NCBI RefSeq assembly: GCF_003008535.1
Contig: NZ_CP027666.1
Location: 2,469,501 to 2,533,500, forward strand
DNA: 64,000 nucleotides
From: Ottowia oryzae
GTDB taxonomy: Bacteria; Pseudomonadota; Gammaproteobacteria; Burkholderiales; Burkholderiaceae_C
Direction of reading: 5' to 3'
The notes under the pieces were generated by a model. The model was not told where the DNA came from. It saw only the letters and a list, made by a program, of their open reading frames with translations, and searched no databases. Positions 34,901 to 42,342 of this stretch are shown in pieces. Position 1 is the first letter of the stretch. Each line of letters begins with the position of its first letter. The position numbers and the translations under genes were made by a program.

Positions 34901-36315
34901 GCGACGCCAAGGACGGCCTGACGGTGACGGTGCCGCTGTTCGTGCTGAACCAGGTGAGCGAGGCGCGCGCCGAATGGCTGGTGCCCGGCATGCTGAAGGA
35001 CAAGATCCAGGCGCTGCTCAAAAGCCTGCCGCAAAAGCCGCGCAGCCGCTTCGTGCCGCTGCCTGAAAGCGCCGCGCGCCTGACCGCGCTGCTGGGCAGC
35101 TCGCAAGCCTTTGGCCACGGCAGCCTGACCGACGCGCTGCTCAAGCAAGTGCGCGACGCGACCAGCCTGGACGTGAAGCGCACCGATTTCAAGCTGGACA
35201 TGCTGCCCGCGCACCTGTTCATGAACTTCCGCGTGGCCGATGAGAACGGCCGTCAGCGCGGCATAGGGCGCAACCTGCCCGCGCTGAAGGCCGAGCTGGG
35301 CGGCGCGGCGCGCGGCGCCTTCCAGGCGCTGGCCGGGCTGAAGGCGGCCAAGGCCGAGCTGGTGGGCGGCGGTGAAAGCGATTCAGAGCAAAAACAGCCT
35401 TCAGCGCAGGCTGCACCAGCGCCGTCAGCTACTAAAAAAGAAGCAAAATCCGCTGCGGCATCCGACGCCCGCCACACGCAATGGGACTTTGGCGAGCTGC
35501 CCGAGCTGATGGAAATCCGCCGCAAGGGGCAGGTGCTGGTGGGCTTCCCGGCGCTGATCGACGCGGGCGACGCTGTCACGATCGAGGTGTTTGACGAACC
35601 CGAAGTGGCCGCCGCCCGCCACCGCACGGGCCTGCGCCGCCTGTTCGCGCTGCAGGTGAAAGACGCGCTGAAGTACCTCGAGAAGAACATCCCCGACCTG
35701 CAAAAGATGTCGGTGGCGTACATGGCGCTGGGCACGTCCGAAGAGCTGCGCCAGCAGATCATCGACGTGGCGTTGGACCGCGCCTTCCTGATCGAGCCCT
35801 TGCCCGCCAGCGAGGCGGACTTTGCCCGCCGCGTGGACGAGGGCAGGGCGCGCCTGACGCTGATCGCCAACGAGGTGGCGCGCATGGCGGGCGTCATCCT
35901 GACCGAATACGCCGCCGCGGCGCGCAAGATCAAGGACAACACCAAGGCCGCGCCAGACGCCGCCAAAGACGCGGGCGAACAGCTGCAGCGCCTCATGCCC
36001 AAGCGCTTTCTGGTCGACACGCCGTGGCCCGCGCTGCAGCACTTTGCGCGCTACCTGAAGGCCATCACGCTGCGGCTGGACAAATACCGTGCCGACCCCG
36101 CCCGAGACGCCCAGCGCATGGCCGAGGTGCGCGCGCAAGACCAGCGCTTTGCCCGCCTGCTGGCCGAGCGCAAGGGCCAGCAGGACGCGCGCCTGCAAGA
36201 GCTGCGCTGGCTGCTGGAAGAACTGCGCGTGAGCCTGTTCGCGCAAGAGCTGCGCACGCCGCAGCCCGTGAGCGTGAAGCGGCTGGAGAAGGTGTGGGCG
36301 CAACTGGCCCACTGA
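31948..36315 (+). CDS. hrpA: ATP-dependent RNA helicase HrpA, inflated by in-frame repeats
   Basis: A DEAH-box helicase of 1,455 residues from the ATG at 31948 (an ATG at 31885 would add 21). GETGSGKTTQLPK starts at residue 34, DEAH is 139-142, ATNVAETSLTVPGIKYVIDA and NQRAGRCGRVSEG follow, then the OB/HA2 region and the long HrpA-specific C-terminus (DUF3418). HrpA rescues stalled ribosomes in E. coli, where it is about 1,300 residues. The excess here is largely accounted for by five segments whose DNA matches dispersed repeats, at residues about 189-213, 549-574, 622-641, 698-722 and 1147-1167. All keep the frame, so the protein is probably functional. Confidence 0.93.
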   Translation: MPLRIDFPDNLPVSARKDEIMAALDAHQVIIVCGETGSGKTTQLPKIALAMGRGRLNAKPGERGRLIGHTQPRRIAATSVAKRIAEELNTPLGDVVGYKVRFNDRLGKDASVKLMTDGILLAETQTDPLLKAYDTIIIDEAHERSLNIDFLLGYLKQILPRRPDLKVIVTSATIDADRFAKHFGSYCPAPGRPQPGAAPSGGSAPHEVGERGGEFRPAPVLMVSGRTYPVEIRYTPFEESRERDLNDAIGDAVDQLWVGRPGGDILVFLPGEREIREAADHLRKHLAQGALTRGAEVLPLFARLSQAEQDRVFDTHGAPRIVLATNVAETSLTVPGIKYVIDAGTARVKRYSYRSKVEQLLVEPVSQAAANQRAGRCGRVSEGIAIRLYDEKDFNGRPRFTDPEILRSSLASVILRMKSLHLGGEGGRVEDFPFIDAPSGRAIADGYQLLNELGAVDDAQQITPLGGELARLPLDPRVGRMILEARERGALREVLVIAAALSVQDVRDRPLEQQAQADQAHAKFDDEKSEFSGYLRLWKWLHDARGGTGPHAPRFAAALPPEGAPAALGRPGAGRISVPMTRREMAAQEAAQGQGPRRQPVNVAALPVAQRAALALAQARQALSNEKLPAQSGRALEAVQAHHPDESASHKLSNRQWESLLRQNFINIRRVREWRDIHTQLHTVVAEQGWLESTHRPSPGRPKAAGAPSGGSADAQRGAWGPVAPAGYEAVHKSLLAGLLGNIGSKLEGDDAQSGEYLGARGIKFFRHPGAHLSKKPGKWIVCAELVETTRLFGRGIAAIEPQWLEELGGHLLKKQLLDPHWEKKAQDVVALERATLYGLVVYSGRRKSFGAVDAHAAREIFIREALVGGEWPEEWARRLPFLAANEKTIAKVEELEHKSRRQDVLVDDELIYAFYDQQIPQDITNGRDFEKWWRESSQGNPNLLRLSREELMRHEAAGITTDAFPKVIRLGGVDCAATYLHQPGDAKDGLTVTVPLFVLNQVSEARAEWLVPGMLKDKIQALLKSLPQKPRSRFVPLPESAARLTALLGSSQAFGHGSLTDALLKQVRDATSLDVKRTDFKLDMLPAHLFMNFRVADENGRQRGIGRNLPALKAELGGAARGAFQALAGLKAAKAELVGGGESDSEQKQPSAQAAPAPSATKKEAKSAAASDARHTQWDFGELPELMEIRRKGQVLVGFPALIDAGDAVTIEVFDEPEVAAARHRTGLRRLFALQVKDALKYLEKNIPDLQKMSVAYMALGTSEELRQQIIDVALDRAFLIEPLPASEADFARRVDEGRARLTLIANEVARMAGVILTEYAAAARKIKDNTKAAPDAAKDAGEQLQRLMPKRFLVDTPWPALQHFARYLKAITLRLDKYRADPARDAQRMAEVRAQDQRFARLLAERKGQQDARLQELRWLLEELRVSLFAQELRTPQPVSVKRLEKVWAQLAH
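32511..32586. repeat. GC-rich type-2 repeat inside hrpA, copy A
   Basis: GCGCCGGGCCGCCCCCAGCC, then CCCCCTCGGGGGGCAGCG and GGAGCGTGGGGGC. It interrupts the segment between the DEAH domain's DRFAKHFG and PVLMVSGRTYPVE, which are adjacent in other HrpA proteins. Confidence 0.75.
33591..33668. repeat. GC-rich type-2 repeat inside hrpA, copy B (reverse)
   Basis: Reverse-oriented copy: GGGCCCCCACGCTCCGCGCT, CGCTGCCCCCCGAGGGGGCC, GGCCGCCTTGGGGCGGCCCG. It follows FSGYLRLWKWLHDA of HrpA. Confidence 0.75.
33812..33870. repeat. type-1 dispersed repeat, copy 13, inside hrpA
   Basis: CGCTATCGAATGAGAAGCTG, CCCGCGCAGTCTGGGCGGGC, GCTGGAAGCTGTT. It encodes NEKLPAQSGRALEAV, which is not HrpA-like. Confidence 0.7.
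34039..34112. repeat. GC-rich type-2 repeat inside hrpA, copy C
   Basis: TCGCCGGGCCGCCCCAAGGC, CCCCCTCGGGGGGCAGCGCA, CGCGGAGCGTGGGGGCC. Same orientation as copy A. It falls just after HTQLHTVVAEQGW of HrpA. Confidence 0.75.
35387..35445. repeat. type-1 dispersed repeat, copy 14, inside hrpA
   Basis: GCAAAAACAGCCTTCAGCGC, AGGCTGCACCAGCGCCGTCA, GCTACTAAAAAAG. It encodes a linker (QKQPSAQAAPAPSATKKE) between two HrpA C-terminal blocks. Confidence 0.7.
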
Positions 36316-36355
36316 CCGAGGCCAAGGCGGCCGCCGAAGCGGCTCGCCGGGGCGC

Positions 36356-37744
36356 TTAGAACGGTGCGTCGATGTCGACGACGTTGATCAGCTTGTGGTT
36401 GACGAACTCGTTGATGCCCAGGTTGATCAACTCGCGCCCGTAGCCGGACCGGCGCACGCCGCCAAACGGCATGTCGGCCTTCACGCGGGTGGGCTGGTTG
36501 ATGAACACCATGCCGGTGGAGATCTTGCGCGCCACGGCTTCGCCACGCTTTTCATCCCGCGTGAACACCGATCCGCCCAGGCCATAGGGCGAATCGTTGG
36601 CGATGCGAACGGCATCTGCCTCGTCCTTGGCGCGCCAGATCATCGAGACGGGGCCAAAGAATTCCTGGTGGTAGGCCGGGTTGTCCGGCGTGACGTTGGT
36701 CAGGATGGTGGGCTGAACGAAAGCGCCTTGCTCAGGCACCTTGGGCCCGACTTCGGTGGCGGTGGCGCCGTGGGCCACCGCCTGGCGGATCTTTTCCTTG
36801 ACCTCGTCCGCCGCGCCTTGCGAGGACAGCGGCGCCAGCGTGGTGGCCGGGTCCATCGGGTCGCCCGCCTTGAGGCCGGCCACGCCTTCGGTGTACAGGC
36901 GCAGGTATTCGTCGAAGACGGCGTCCACAACGATCATGCGTTTGGACGACACGCAGACCTGGCCCGCGTTCCAGTGGCGGCCAAACACGCCCCACTTGGC
37001 CGTCTTGGGCAGATCGGCGTCTTCCAGCACCACGAAGGCGTCGGCGCCGCCCAGCTCCAGCGTCGATTTTTTCAGCGCCTTGCCGGCAGCGGCGGCCACC
37101 ACGGCGCCCGCGCCTTCCGAGCCCGTCAGCGCCACGCCGTGCACCCGCGTGTCGTTCAGGATGGTCTCGATCTGCGTGTGGTTGACGAACAGGTTGATGA
37201 ACGCGCCGTCGATCAGGCCCGCGTCGCGCATCAGCTTTTCAAACGCCAGCGCACTTTGCGGCACGTTGGACGCGTGCTTGAGCAGCAGCGTGTTGCCGGC
37301 CATCAACTGCGGCGCCAGGATGCGCGCCACCTGGTAGTAAGGGAAGTTCCAGGGCTCGACGGCCAGCAGCACGCCCAGCGGCTCGCGCGCGACGATGGCG
37401 CGGCCGTTGGCCTTGGACACGGGCAGCGTATCGGGCTGCATGAAGGCCTCGCCGTGCGCGGCAAAGTAATCCAGGATTTCGGCGGACAGCTCCACCTCGG
37501 CTTGTGCTTCGGCCAGCAGCTTGCCCATCTCCAGCGTCAGGATCTTGGCGAAATCCAGCTTGCTGGCGCGCAGCAGCTGCGCGGCCTTGGTCAGCACGGC
37601 GGCGCGCTGCGAGAAGGGCGTGTCGCGCCAGCTCAAGAAGGCAGTGTGGGCGCTTTCAATCGCCTGCTGGACTTGCGCGTCGGTCGTGTTGGGAAAGGTT
37701 TTGAGTGTTTCGCCCGTATAGGGGTTGGTGGTTTGGTAAGCCAT
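36356..37744 (-). CDS. NAD(P)-dependent succinate-semialdehyde dehydrogenase, Sad/YneI type
   Basis: A 462-residue aldehyde dehydrogenase: VEPWNFPYYQVARILAPQLM, the catalytic glutamate in KKSTLELGGADAFVVLED and the catalytic cysteine in NAGQVCVSSKRMIVVD. The C-terminus MPFGGVRRSGYGRELINLGI is typical. Length and motifs match the Sad/YneI branch, which oxidises succinate semialdehyde to succinate. The ATG at 37744 (MAYQTTNPYTGE) is the family start. It is divergent from the CDGSH gene. Confidence 0.9.
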   Translation of the reverse strand: MAYQTTNPYTGETLKTFPNTTDAQVQQAIESAHTAFLSWRDTPFSQRAAVLTKAAQLLRASKLDFAKILTLEMGKLLAEAQAEVELSAEILDYFAAHGEAFMQPDTLPVSKANGRAIVAREPLGVLLAVEPWNFPYYQVARILAPQLMAGNTLLLKHASNVPQSALAFEKLMRDAGLIDGAFINLFVNHTQIETILNDTRVHGVALTGSEGAGAVVAAAAGKALKKSTLELGGADAFVVLEDADLPKTAKWGVFGRHWNAGQVCVSSKRMIVVDAVFDEYLRLYTEGVAGLKAGDPMDPATTLAPLSSQGAADEVKEKIRQAVAHGATATEVGPKVPEQGAFVQPTILTNVTPDNPAYHQEFFGPVSMIWRAKDEADAVRIANDSPYGLGGSVFTRDEKRGEAVARKISTGMVFINQPTRVKADMPFGGVRRSGYGRELINLGINEFVNHKLINVVDIDAPF

Positions 37745-38100
37745 GGTGCTTCTGGGTGTGACAGGGGTGAATCGGACGCCGTCTATCGCGGTCGCGATGA
37801 GGCGCTGCAGCGGCGAGCCGCACCGTTGCACCAATGGCGTGCATTCGGGGCCAGCCCGCCGGGTGGCAACGCAAGAGCTTACGCCGACCAGCGATGCCTG
37901 TGGCAAGCCCGCGCGGGCCAGTCGGGCAAAGCGATGGCGTGCTGCCACCCGCACGGCAAAGGGTGTAGCGATCTGCGGCCGATCCCGACTGTTCGCCTCG
38001 GCCTCTGCGGCGTGCGCATCAGCCGTTGCCACGCGGCGCTAAATTGCGGGCGTCCCTGCGAAAGTTTCATAACAACCTGACCCACGAAGAGGGAACCCCG

Positions 38101-38736
38101 ATGAGCAAGGAAATCGTCTCGGATGCCGAAGTCACCATCGTGTTCGACGGCACCCGCTGCATTCATTCGCGCAATTGCGTGCTGGACCGGCCCGACGTGT
38201 TCGTGCCGAACGTGCAGGGCGCCTGGATTCACCCCGAACGCGTCAGCGCCGACGAGGTGCTGGAGATTGCGCACAACTGCCCGTCAGGCGCCATCCAGGT
38301 GCAAAAGCCCGACGGCACAGCCATGGAGAAGGCGCCCATAGTCAATACCGTGCGCGTACGGGAAAACGGCCCGCTGGCGTTTCACGCGCCGCTGACCATC
38401 GGCGACACGCCAGACGGCTACCGCGCCACGCTGTGCCGCTGCGGCGCATCCAAGAACAAGCCTTACTGCGACGGCAGCCACGCCACCAGCGGCTTCGTGG
38501 CCACGGGCGAGCCGGCCACCACACCATCTGAACCGCTGGCACAGCGCAACGGCCCCCTTCAGGTCGAGCCTACCCACAACGGCCCGCTGCACGTGACGGG
38601 CGATATGGAGCTGGTGTCTGGCACCGGCCGGACTTTGAACCGCATGACGGACGCGTGGCTGTGCCGCTGCGGCCACTCGGCCAACAAGCCGTATTGCGAC
38701 GGCACGCACGCCAAGATCGGGTTCGTGGCCGATTGA
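38101..38736 (+). CDS. Three-domain Fe-S protein: divergent ferredoxin plus two CDGSH domains
   Basis: A 211-residue protein. Residues about 10-75 hold a mono-cluster ferredoxin-like domain (IVFDGTRCIHSRNCVLDRPD; AHNCPSGAIQV). Residues about 75-135 hold a CDGSH domain (LCRCGASKNKPYCDGSHATS), and about 155-211 a second (LCRCGHSANKPYCDGTHAKI). CDGSH domains bind a 2Fe-2S cluster with three Cys and one His and are redox or sensor modules. The ATG at 38101 follows AAGAGGGAA. It was probably formed by fusion; the partner is unknown. Confidence 0.92.
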   Translation: MSKEIVSDAEVTIVFDGTRCIHSRNCVLDRPDVFVPNVQGAWIHPERVSADEVLEIAHNCPSGAIQVQKPDGTAMEKAPIVNTVRVRENGPLAFHAPLTIGDTPDGYRATLCRCGASKNKPYCDGSHATSGFVATGEPATTPSEPLAQRNGPLQVEPTHNGPLHVTGDMELVSGTGRTLNRMTDAWLCRCGHSANKPYCDGTHAKIGFVAD

Positions 38737-38836
38737 GTGGCGGCAGCGGGCGACGGGGCGCAGGCGCACGTTGGGTGGGCGGCGCATGCCGGGCCCCTAC
38801 GCTGCTACCCGCTCCGTGTCGTCGGGTCGATTGCTG

Positions 38837-38886
38837 CAAATTTGATAGCTGCTGGCGCTAGTGCCTACAGCGCCGGGCTTGAAAAT
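38837..38886. repeat. type-1 dispersed repeat, copy 15
   Basis: Reverse-oriented copy: GCAAATTTGATAGCTGCTGG, CGCTAGTGCCTACAGCGCCG, GGCTTGAAAA, upstream of guaA. Confidence 0.75.
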
Positions 38887-38903
38887 CACTAAAATAGCGC
38901 TTT

Positions 38904-38925
38904 GCCTCGGCCTGTGTGCCGGGGC
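38904..38925 (+). promoter_or_regulatory. Leader hairpin of guaA
   Basis: GCCTCGGC/GCCGGGGC 8-bp stem (one G-T pair) with a 6-base loop and a GTTTGCGTTTT tail, 27 bp before the guaA start. A TAAAAT box lies just upstream at 38889-38894. It could be a weak attenuator or the 5' end of the guaA mRNA. Confidence 0.35.
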
Positions 38926-38951
38926 GTTTGCGTTTTATGCCCGTCACTGCC

Positions 38952-40568
38952 ATGGCCCACGACAAAATCCTCATCCTCGATTTCGGCTCTCAGGTTACGC
39001 AGCTCATCGCCCGCCGCGTGCGCGAGGCGCATGTCTACAGCGAAGTACACCCCTGCGACGTGACCGACGAATGGGTGCGCGAGTACGCCAAAGATGGGCA
39101 TCTCAAGGGCGTGATCCTCTCGGGCAGCCACGCCAGCGTGTACGAGGTGGACGACCGCGCCCCGCAGGCGGTGTTTGAGCTGGGCATCCCCGTGCTGGGC
39201 ATCTGCTACGGCATGCAGACCATGGCGCAGCAACTGGGCGGCAAGGTAGAAGGCGGCAGCCACCGCGAGTTTGGCTACGCCGAAGTGCGCGCGCGCGGGC
39301 ACACCGAGCTGCTCAAGGGCATTGAAGACTTTCACACCCCCGAAGGCCACGGCATGCTGAAGGTGTGGATGAGCCACGGCGACAAGGTGACCGAGCTGCC
39401 GCCCGGCTTCAAGCTGATGGCCTCTACGCCCAGCTGCCCCATCGCCGGCATGGCGGACGAAGCGCGCCATTTCTACGGCGTGCAGTTCCACCCCGAGGTG
39501 ACGCACACCATCCAGGGCGCGGCCATGCTGCAGCGCTTCGTGCGCGAGATCTGCGGCGCCACGCCCGACTGGATCATGAAAGACCACATCGACGAAGCCG
39601 TGGCGCGCATCCGCGAGCAAGTGGGTGATGAGGAAGTGATCCTGGGCTTGTCTGGCGGCGTCGACTCGTCCGTCGCTGCGGCGCTGATCCACCGCGCCAT
39701 TGGCGACCAGCTGACCTGCGTTTTTGTGGACCACGGCCTGCTGCGCCTGAACGAAGGCCAGATGGTGATGGACATGTTCGCCGGCAAGCTGCACGCCAAG
39801 GTGGTGCACGTCGACGCCAGCGATCAGTTCCTGGGGCACCTGAAGGGCGTGAGCGACCCTGAGCAAAAGCGCAAGATCATCGGGCGCGAGTTTGTTGAAG
39901 TGTTTAAGGCCGAAGCCGCCAAACTGACGGCGTCGGGCGCTTCTAAAAACGGAGCAAAGTGGCTGGCCCAAGGCACCATCTATCCCGACGTGATCGAGAG
40001 CGGAGGCGCCAAGAGCAAGAAGGCCGTGGTCATCAAGAGCCACCACAATGTCGGCGGTTTGCCTGAGCAGCTGGGCCTGAAGCTGCTGGAGCCGCTGCGC
40101 GACCTGTTCAAGGACGAAGTGCGCGAACTCGGCGTGGCCCTGGGCCTGCCGCACGACATGGTTTACCGCCACCCGTTCCCCGGCCCCGGCCTGGGCGTGC
40201 GCATTCTGGGCGAGGTCAAGAAGGAATACGCCGACCTGTTGCGCGCGGCCGACGCCATCTTCATCGAAGAGCTGCGCTCCACCGTTGAGCCGCACAGCGG
40301 CAAAACCTGGTACGACCTGACCAGCCAGACCTTCACCGTCTTCCTGCCCGTCAAAAGCGTGGGCGTGATGGGCGACGGCCGCACCTACGACTACGTGGTG
40401 GCCCTGCGCGCGGTGCAGACCAGCGATTTCATGACCGCCGACTGGGCCGAGTTGCCCTACAGCCTGCTCAAGAAAGTCAGCAGCCGAATCATCAACGAAG
40501 TGCGCGGCATCAACCGCGTGACGTACGACGTGAGCAGCAAGCCGCCAGCGACGATCGAGTGGGAGTGA
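38952..40568 (+). CDS. guaA: GMP synthase (glutamine-hydrolysing)
   Basis: A 538-residue enzyme that aminates XMP to GMP. The class I glutaminase domain has GIPVLGICYGMQTMAQQLGG with the catalytic Cys, and the PP-loop ATPase domain has ILGLSGGVDSSVAAALIHRA. The dimerisation domain ends with RGINRVTYDVSSKPPATIEW. The ATG at 38952 (MAHDKILILDFG) is the family start. Its stop codon is inside the left attachment repeat of a genomic island, so integration keeps the protein intact. Confidence 0.96.
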   Translation: MAHDKILILDFGSQVTQLIARRVREAHVYSEVHPCDVTDEWVREYAKDGHLKGVILSGSHASVYEVDDRAPQAVFELGIPVLGICYGMQTMAQQLGGKVEGGSHREFGYAEVRARGHTELLKGIEDFHTPEGHGMLKVWMSHGDKVTELPPGFKLMASTPSCPIAGMADEARHFYGVQFHPEVTHTIQGAAMLQRFVREICGATPDWIMKDHIDEAVARIREQVGDEEVILGLSGGVDSSVAAALIHRAIGDQLTCVFVDHGLLRLNEGQMVMDMFAGKLHAKVVHVDASDQFLGHLKGVSDPEQKRKIIGREFVEVFKAEAAKLTASGASKNGAKWLAQGTIYPDVIESGGAKSKKAVVIKSHHNVGGLPEQLGLKLLEPLRDLFKDEVRELGVALGLPHDMVYRHPFPGPGLGVRILGEVKKEYADLLRAADAIFIEELRSTVEPHSGKTWYDLTSQTFTVFLPVKSVGVMGDGRTYDYVVALRAVQTSDFMTADWAELPYSLLKKVSSRIINEVRGINRVTYDVSSKPPATIEWE

Positions 40569-40575
40569 ATTGACG
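40556..40575. other. attL, left attachment repeat
   Basis: CGAGTGGGAGTGAATTGACG spans the last codons and stop of guaA. It matches attR at 19 of 20 bases. Confidence 0.88.
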
Positions 40576-40683
40576 TCCTTCGAGGACTATCGCCAGCTAT
40601 CGAAAAACTGACGTAACGTGTTGATTTAGAAGAAAATACGTCGCACCAGCTATCGGTAGCTATCGCCGGCCAGCAGAAAAAGT

Positions 40684-40852
40684 TGACGGTAGAGCTGACG
40701 GTAAAAATCGAGGCCGGATTAAGACACTCTCGTTCACTATTCAGACTTTTACCGTCTTTGACGGTAAAAGCCTTCTCGGGAAAGCTTGTTTTATGGGGCT
40801 TTCCGGGCATCAGCAGGTCTCCAAGTCCCTGACGGTAAAACCTGACGGTAAA
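40684..40852. repeat. Cluster of six GACGGTA(AAA) sites before the integrase
   Basis: Copies at 40684-40691, 40696-40707, 40747-40756 (inverted), 40759-40769, 40830-40840 and 40843-40852. The inverted pair makes a perfect palindrome with 11-bp arms, CTTTTACCGTC / GACGGTAAAAG (40746-40770). These are probably arm-type integrase sites and/or operators for int. Short CAGCTATCG repeats lie at 40590-40670 closer to attL. Confidence 0.7.
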
Positions 40853-40878
40853 TCCGTCACATGCCGGAGGAAACCTCG

Positions 40879-42135
40879 ATGCTGACCGACGCTGCACTAC
40901 GCAATTTCAAACCTAAGTCCAAGATTTATAAGGCTTCTGACCGAGACGGGATGTACGTGACGGTATCGCCTGGCGGAACGATCACGTTCCGCTACGACTA
41001 CCGGCTCCACGGCCGCCGCGAGACGCTGACCCTCGGACGCTATGGCCCTGGTGGCATCTCGCTGGCAATGGCGCGCGAACTGCTGCTGGACGCGCGCAAA
41101 GCCGTTCTCAAGGGTGTCTCGCCCGCGCTGGAGAAGCAGCGTGAGAAACGCCGGGTGGTCGCCATCAAGACCTTCGGCGCGGCGATGGAGACGTGGCTGG
41201 CCAACGCAAGGCTGGCCGACAGCACCCGCGCCATGCGCAAGCACATCATCGACAGGGACATCCTGCCGGTCTTCCAGAATCGCCTACTGACCGAAATCCA
41301 GGCCGAAGACCTCCGGATCTTGTGCAACAAGGTCAAGGAGCGCGGAGCGCCAGCCACTGCGGTTCAGATCCGGGACATCGTGAAGCAGGTCTACGTCTAC
41401 GCCATCGCCCACGGCGAAAAGGTGGTCAACCCGGCCGACGGCGTGGGACCGTCCTCGATCGCCACCTTCGTGCCGAAGGATCGCGCCCTGTCGCCGCTGG
41501 AAATCCGGCTGATGGTACAGCAGTTGGAAACGGTGGCGACCTATCCGACCATCAAGCTGGCGTTGCGCCTGATCCTACTGACGCTGGTGCGCAAGAGCGA
41601 ACTGATCCAGGCCACTTGGGATGAGGTCAATTTCGAGAACGCGACGTGGACGATTCCGAAGCAGCGGATGAAGGGACGCAATCCGCATGTGGTGTATCTG
41701 TCGCGTCAGGCGCTCGACATCTTCGTCACGCTGCACGCCTGCGCGGCAGGTTCAAGGTTCGTCTTTCCTTCTCGCTACGATCCGGATCGGTGCATGTCCA
41801 ATGCGACCTTGAATCGGATCACGCAGCTCATCGTGGAGGGCGCCAAGGTCAAAGGACTACCGCTGCAGTCGTTCACCGTCCACGACCTGCGCCGCACCGG
41901 CTCAACTCTGCTGAACGAGATCGGCTTCAATCGCGACTGGATCGAGAAATGCTTGGCGCACGAGGAGGGGCGTTCCTCGCGCTCGGTCTACAACAAGGCC
42001 GAATACGCCGAGCAGCGGCGCCACATGCTGCAAGAGTGGGCGCATTTGGTCGATGCCTGGGGCGGTGGACAGACCTACATGCCGAAGCTGATACCGGAGA
42101 ACGTGGTCGTGCCGGCGTTGAGCGCGATTGCGTAG
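40879..42135 (+). CDS. int: Tyrosine-type site-specific integrase
   Basis: A 418-residue P4-like integrase with an N-terminal DUF4102 arm-binding domain (MLTDAALRNFKPKSKIYKAS), a SAM-like core-binding domain, and the catalytic residues Arg238 (LTLVRKSELIQATW), His335 and Arg338 (VHDLRRTGSTLLNE), His361 (CLAHEEG) and Tyr371 (SVYNKAEY). It integrates and excises the island at guaA. The ATG at 40879 has GGAGG eight bases upstream, inside the longer frame that begins at 40861. It faces away from attL. Confidence 0.95.
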   Translation: MLTDAALRNFKPKSKIYKASDRDGMYVTVSPGGTITFRYDYRLHGRRETLTLGRYGPGGISLAMARELLLDARKAVLKGVSPALEKQREKRRVVAIKTFGAAMETWLANARLADSTRAMRKHIIDRDILPVFQNRLLTEIQAEDLRILCNKVKERGAPATAVQIRDIVKQVYVYAIAHGEKVVNPADGVGPSSIATFVPKDRALSPLEIRLMVQQLETVATYPTIKLALRLILLTLVRKSELIQATWDEVNFENATWTIPKQRMKGRNPHVVYLSRQALDIFVTLHACAAGSRFVFPSRYDPDRCMSNATLNRITQLIVEGAKVKGLPLQSFTVHDLRRTGSTLLNEIGFNRDWIEKCLAHEEGRSSRSVYNKAEYAEQRRHMLQEWAHLVDAWGGGQTYMPKLIPENVVVPALSAIA

Positions 42136-42147
42136 GAGGGCCGCATC

Positions 42148-42342
42148 ATGGCTTGCTTTGGATCGGTCTTTGCTGGGTTGCGTCAGGTTCATTTTTTCGA
42201 GGAAACGATCACTCTGAGTGATCGAAAACATGGAAATCTGAAGTTTCTAATCGTCGAGTCGCGCGATATGCGGGTCAATTCTGCGGAGGCAAGGTTGTCA
42301 CTTGACAACCCTGTGGCTTGTGCGGATACTGGAGGCTACTGA
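42148..42342 (+). CDS. Doubtful 64-residue frame between int and the TA-like genes
   Basis: ATG at 42148 has a strong GGAGGG ribosome site, 12 bp after int. Its TGA overlaps the next ATG (TGATG), which would suit translational coupling. The product (MACFGSVFAGLRQVHFFEET and on) is not recognised, and the frame covers two palindromes and the promoter of the next gene. It may be a real small gene or a chance frame. Confidence 0.3.
   Translation: MACFGSVFAGLRQVHFFEETITLSDRKHGNLKFLIVESRDMRVNSAEARLSLDNPVACADTGGY
42206..42224. promoter_or_regulatory. Perfect palindrome downstream of int
   Basis: CGATCACT-CTG-AGTGATCG, 8-bp arms with a 3-bp centre. There is no T-run, so an operator is more likely than a terminator. 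Confidence 0.45.
42293..42330 (+). promoter_or_regulatory. Promoter and overlapping operator of the STAND operon
   Basis: A consensus -35 TTGACA (42302-42307), 17-bp spacer and -10 GATACT (42325-42330). The perfect palindrome GGTTGTCA-CT-TGACAACC (42293-42310) covers the -35. A GGAGG ribosome site (42331-42335) and the ATG at 42342 follow. The layout is that of a self-repressed operon; the HTH protein of the second gene is the obvious repressor. Confidence 0.7.

Noticed and set aside
40556..40575. tRNA gene as the island target
   Set aside because: The repeat lies in the guaA coding end; no tRNA fold is present here or at attR.
40684..40852. CRISPR array
   Set aside because: Repeats are only 8-12 bp, irregularly spaced and in both orientations; no cas genes.
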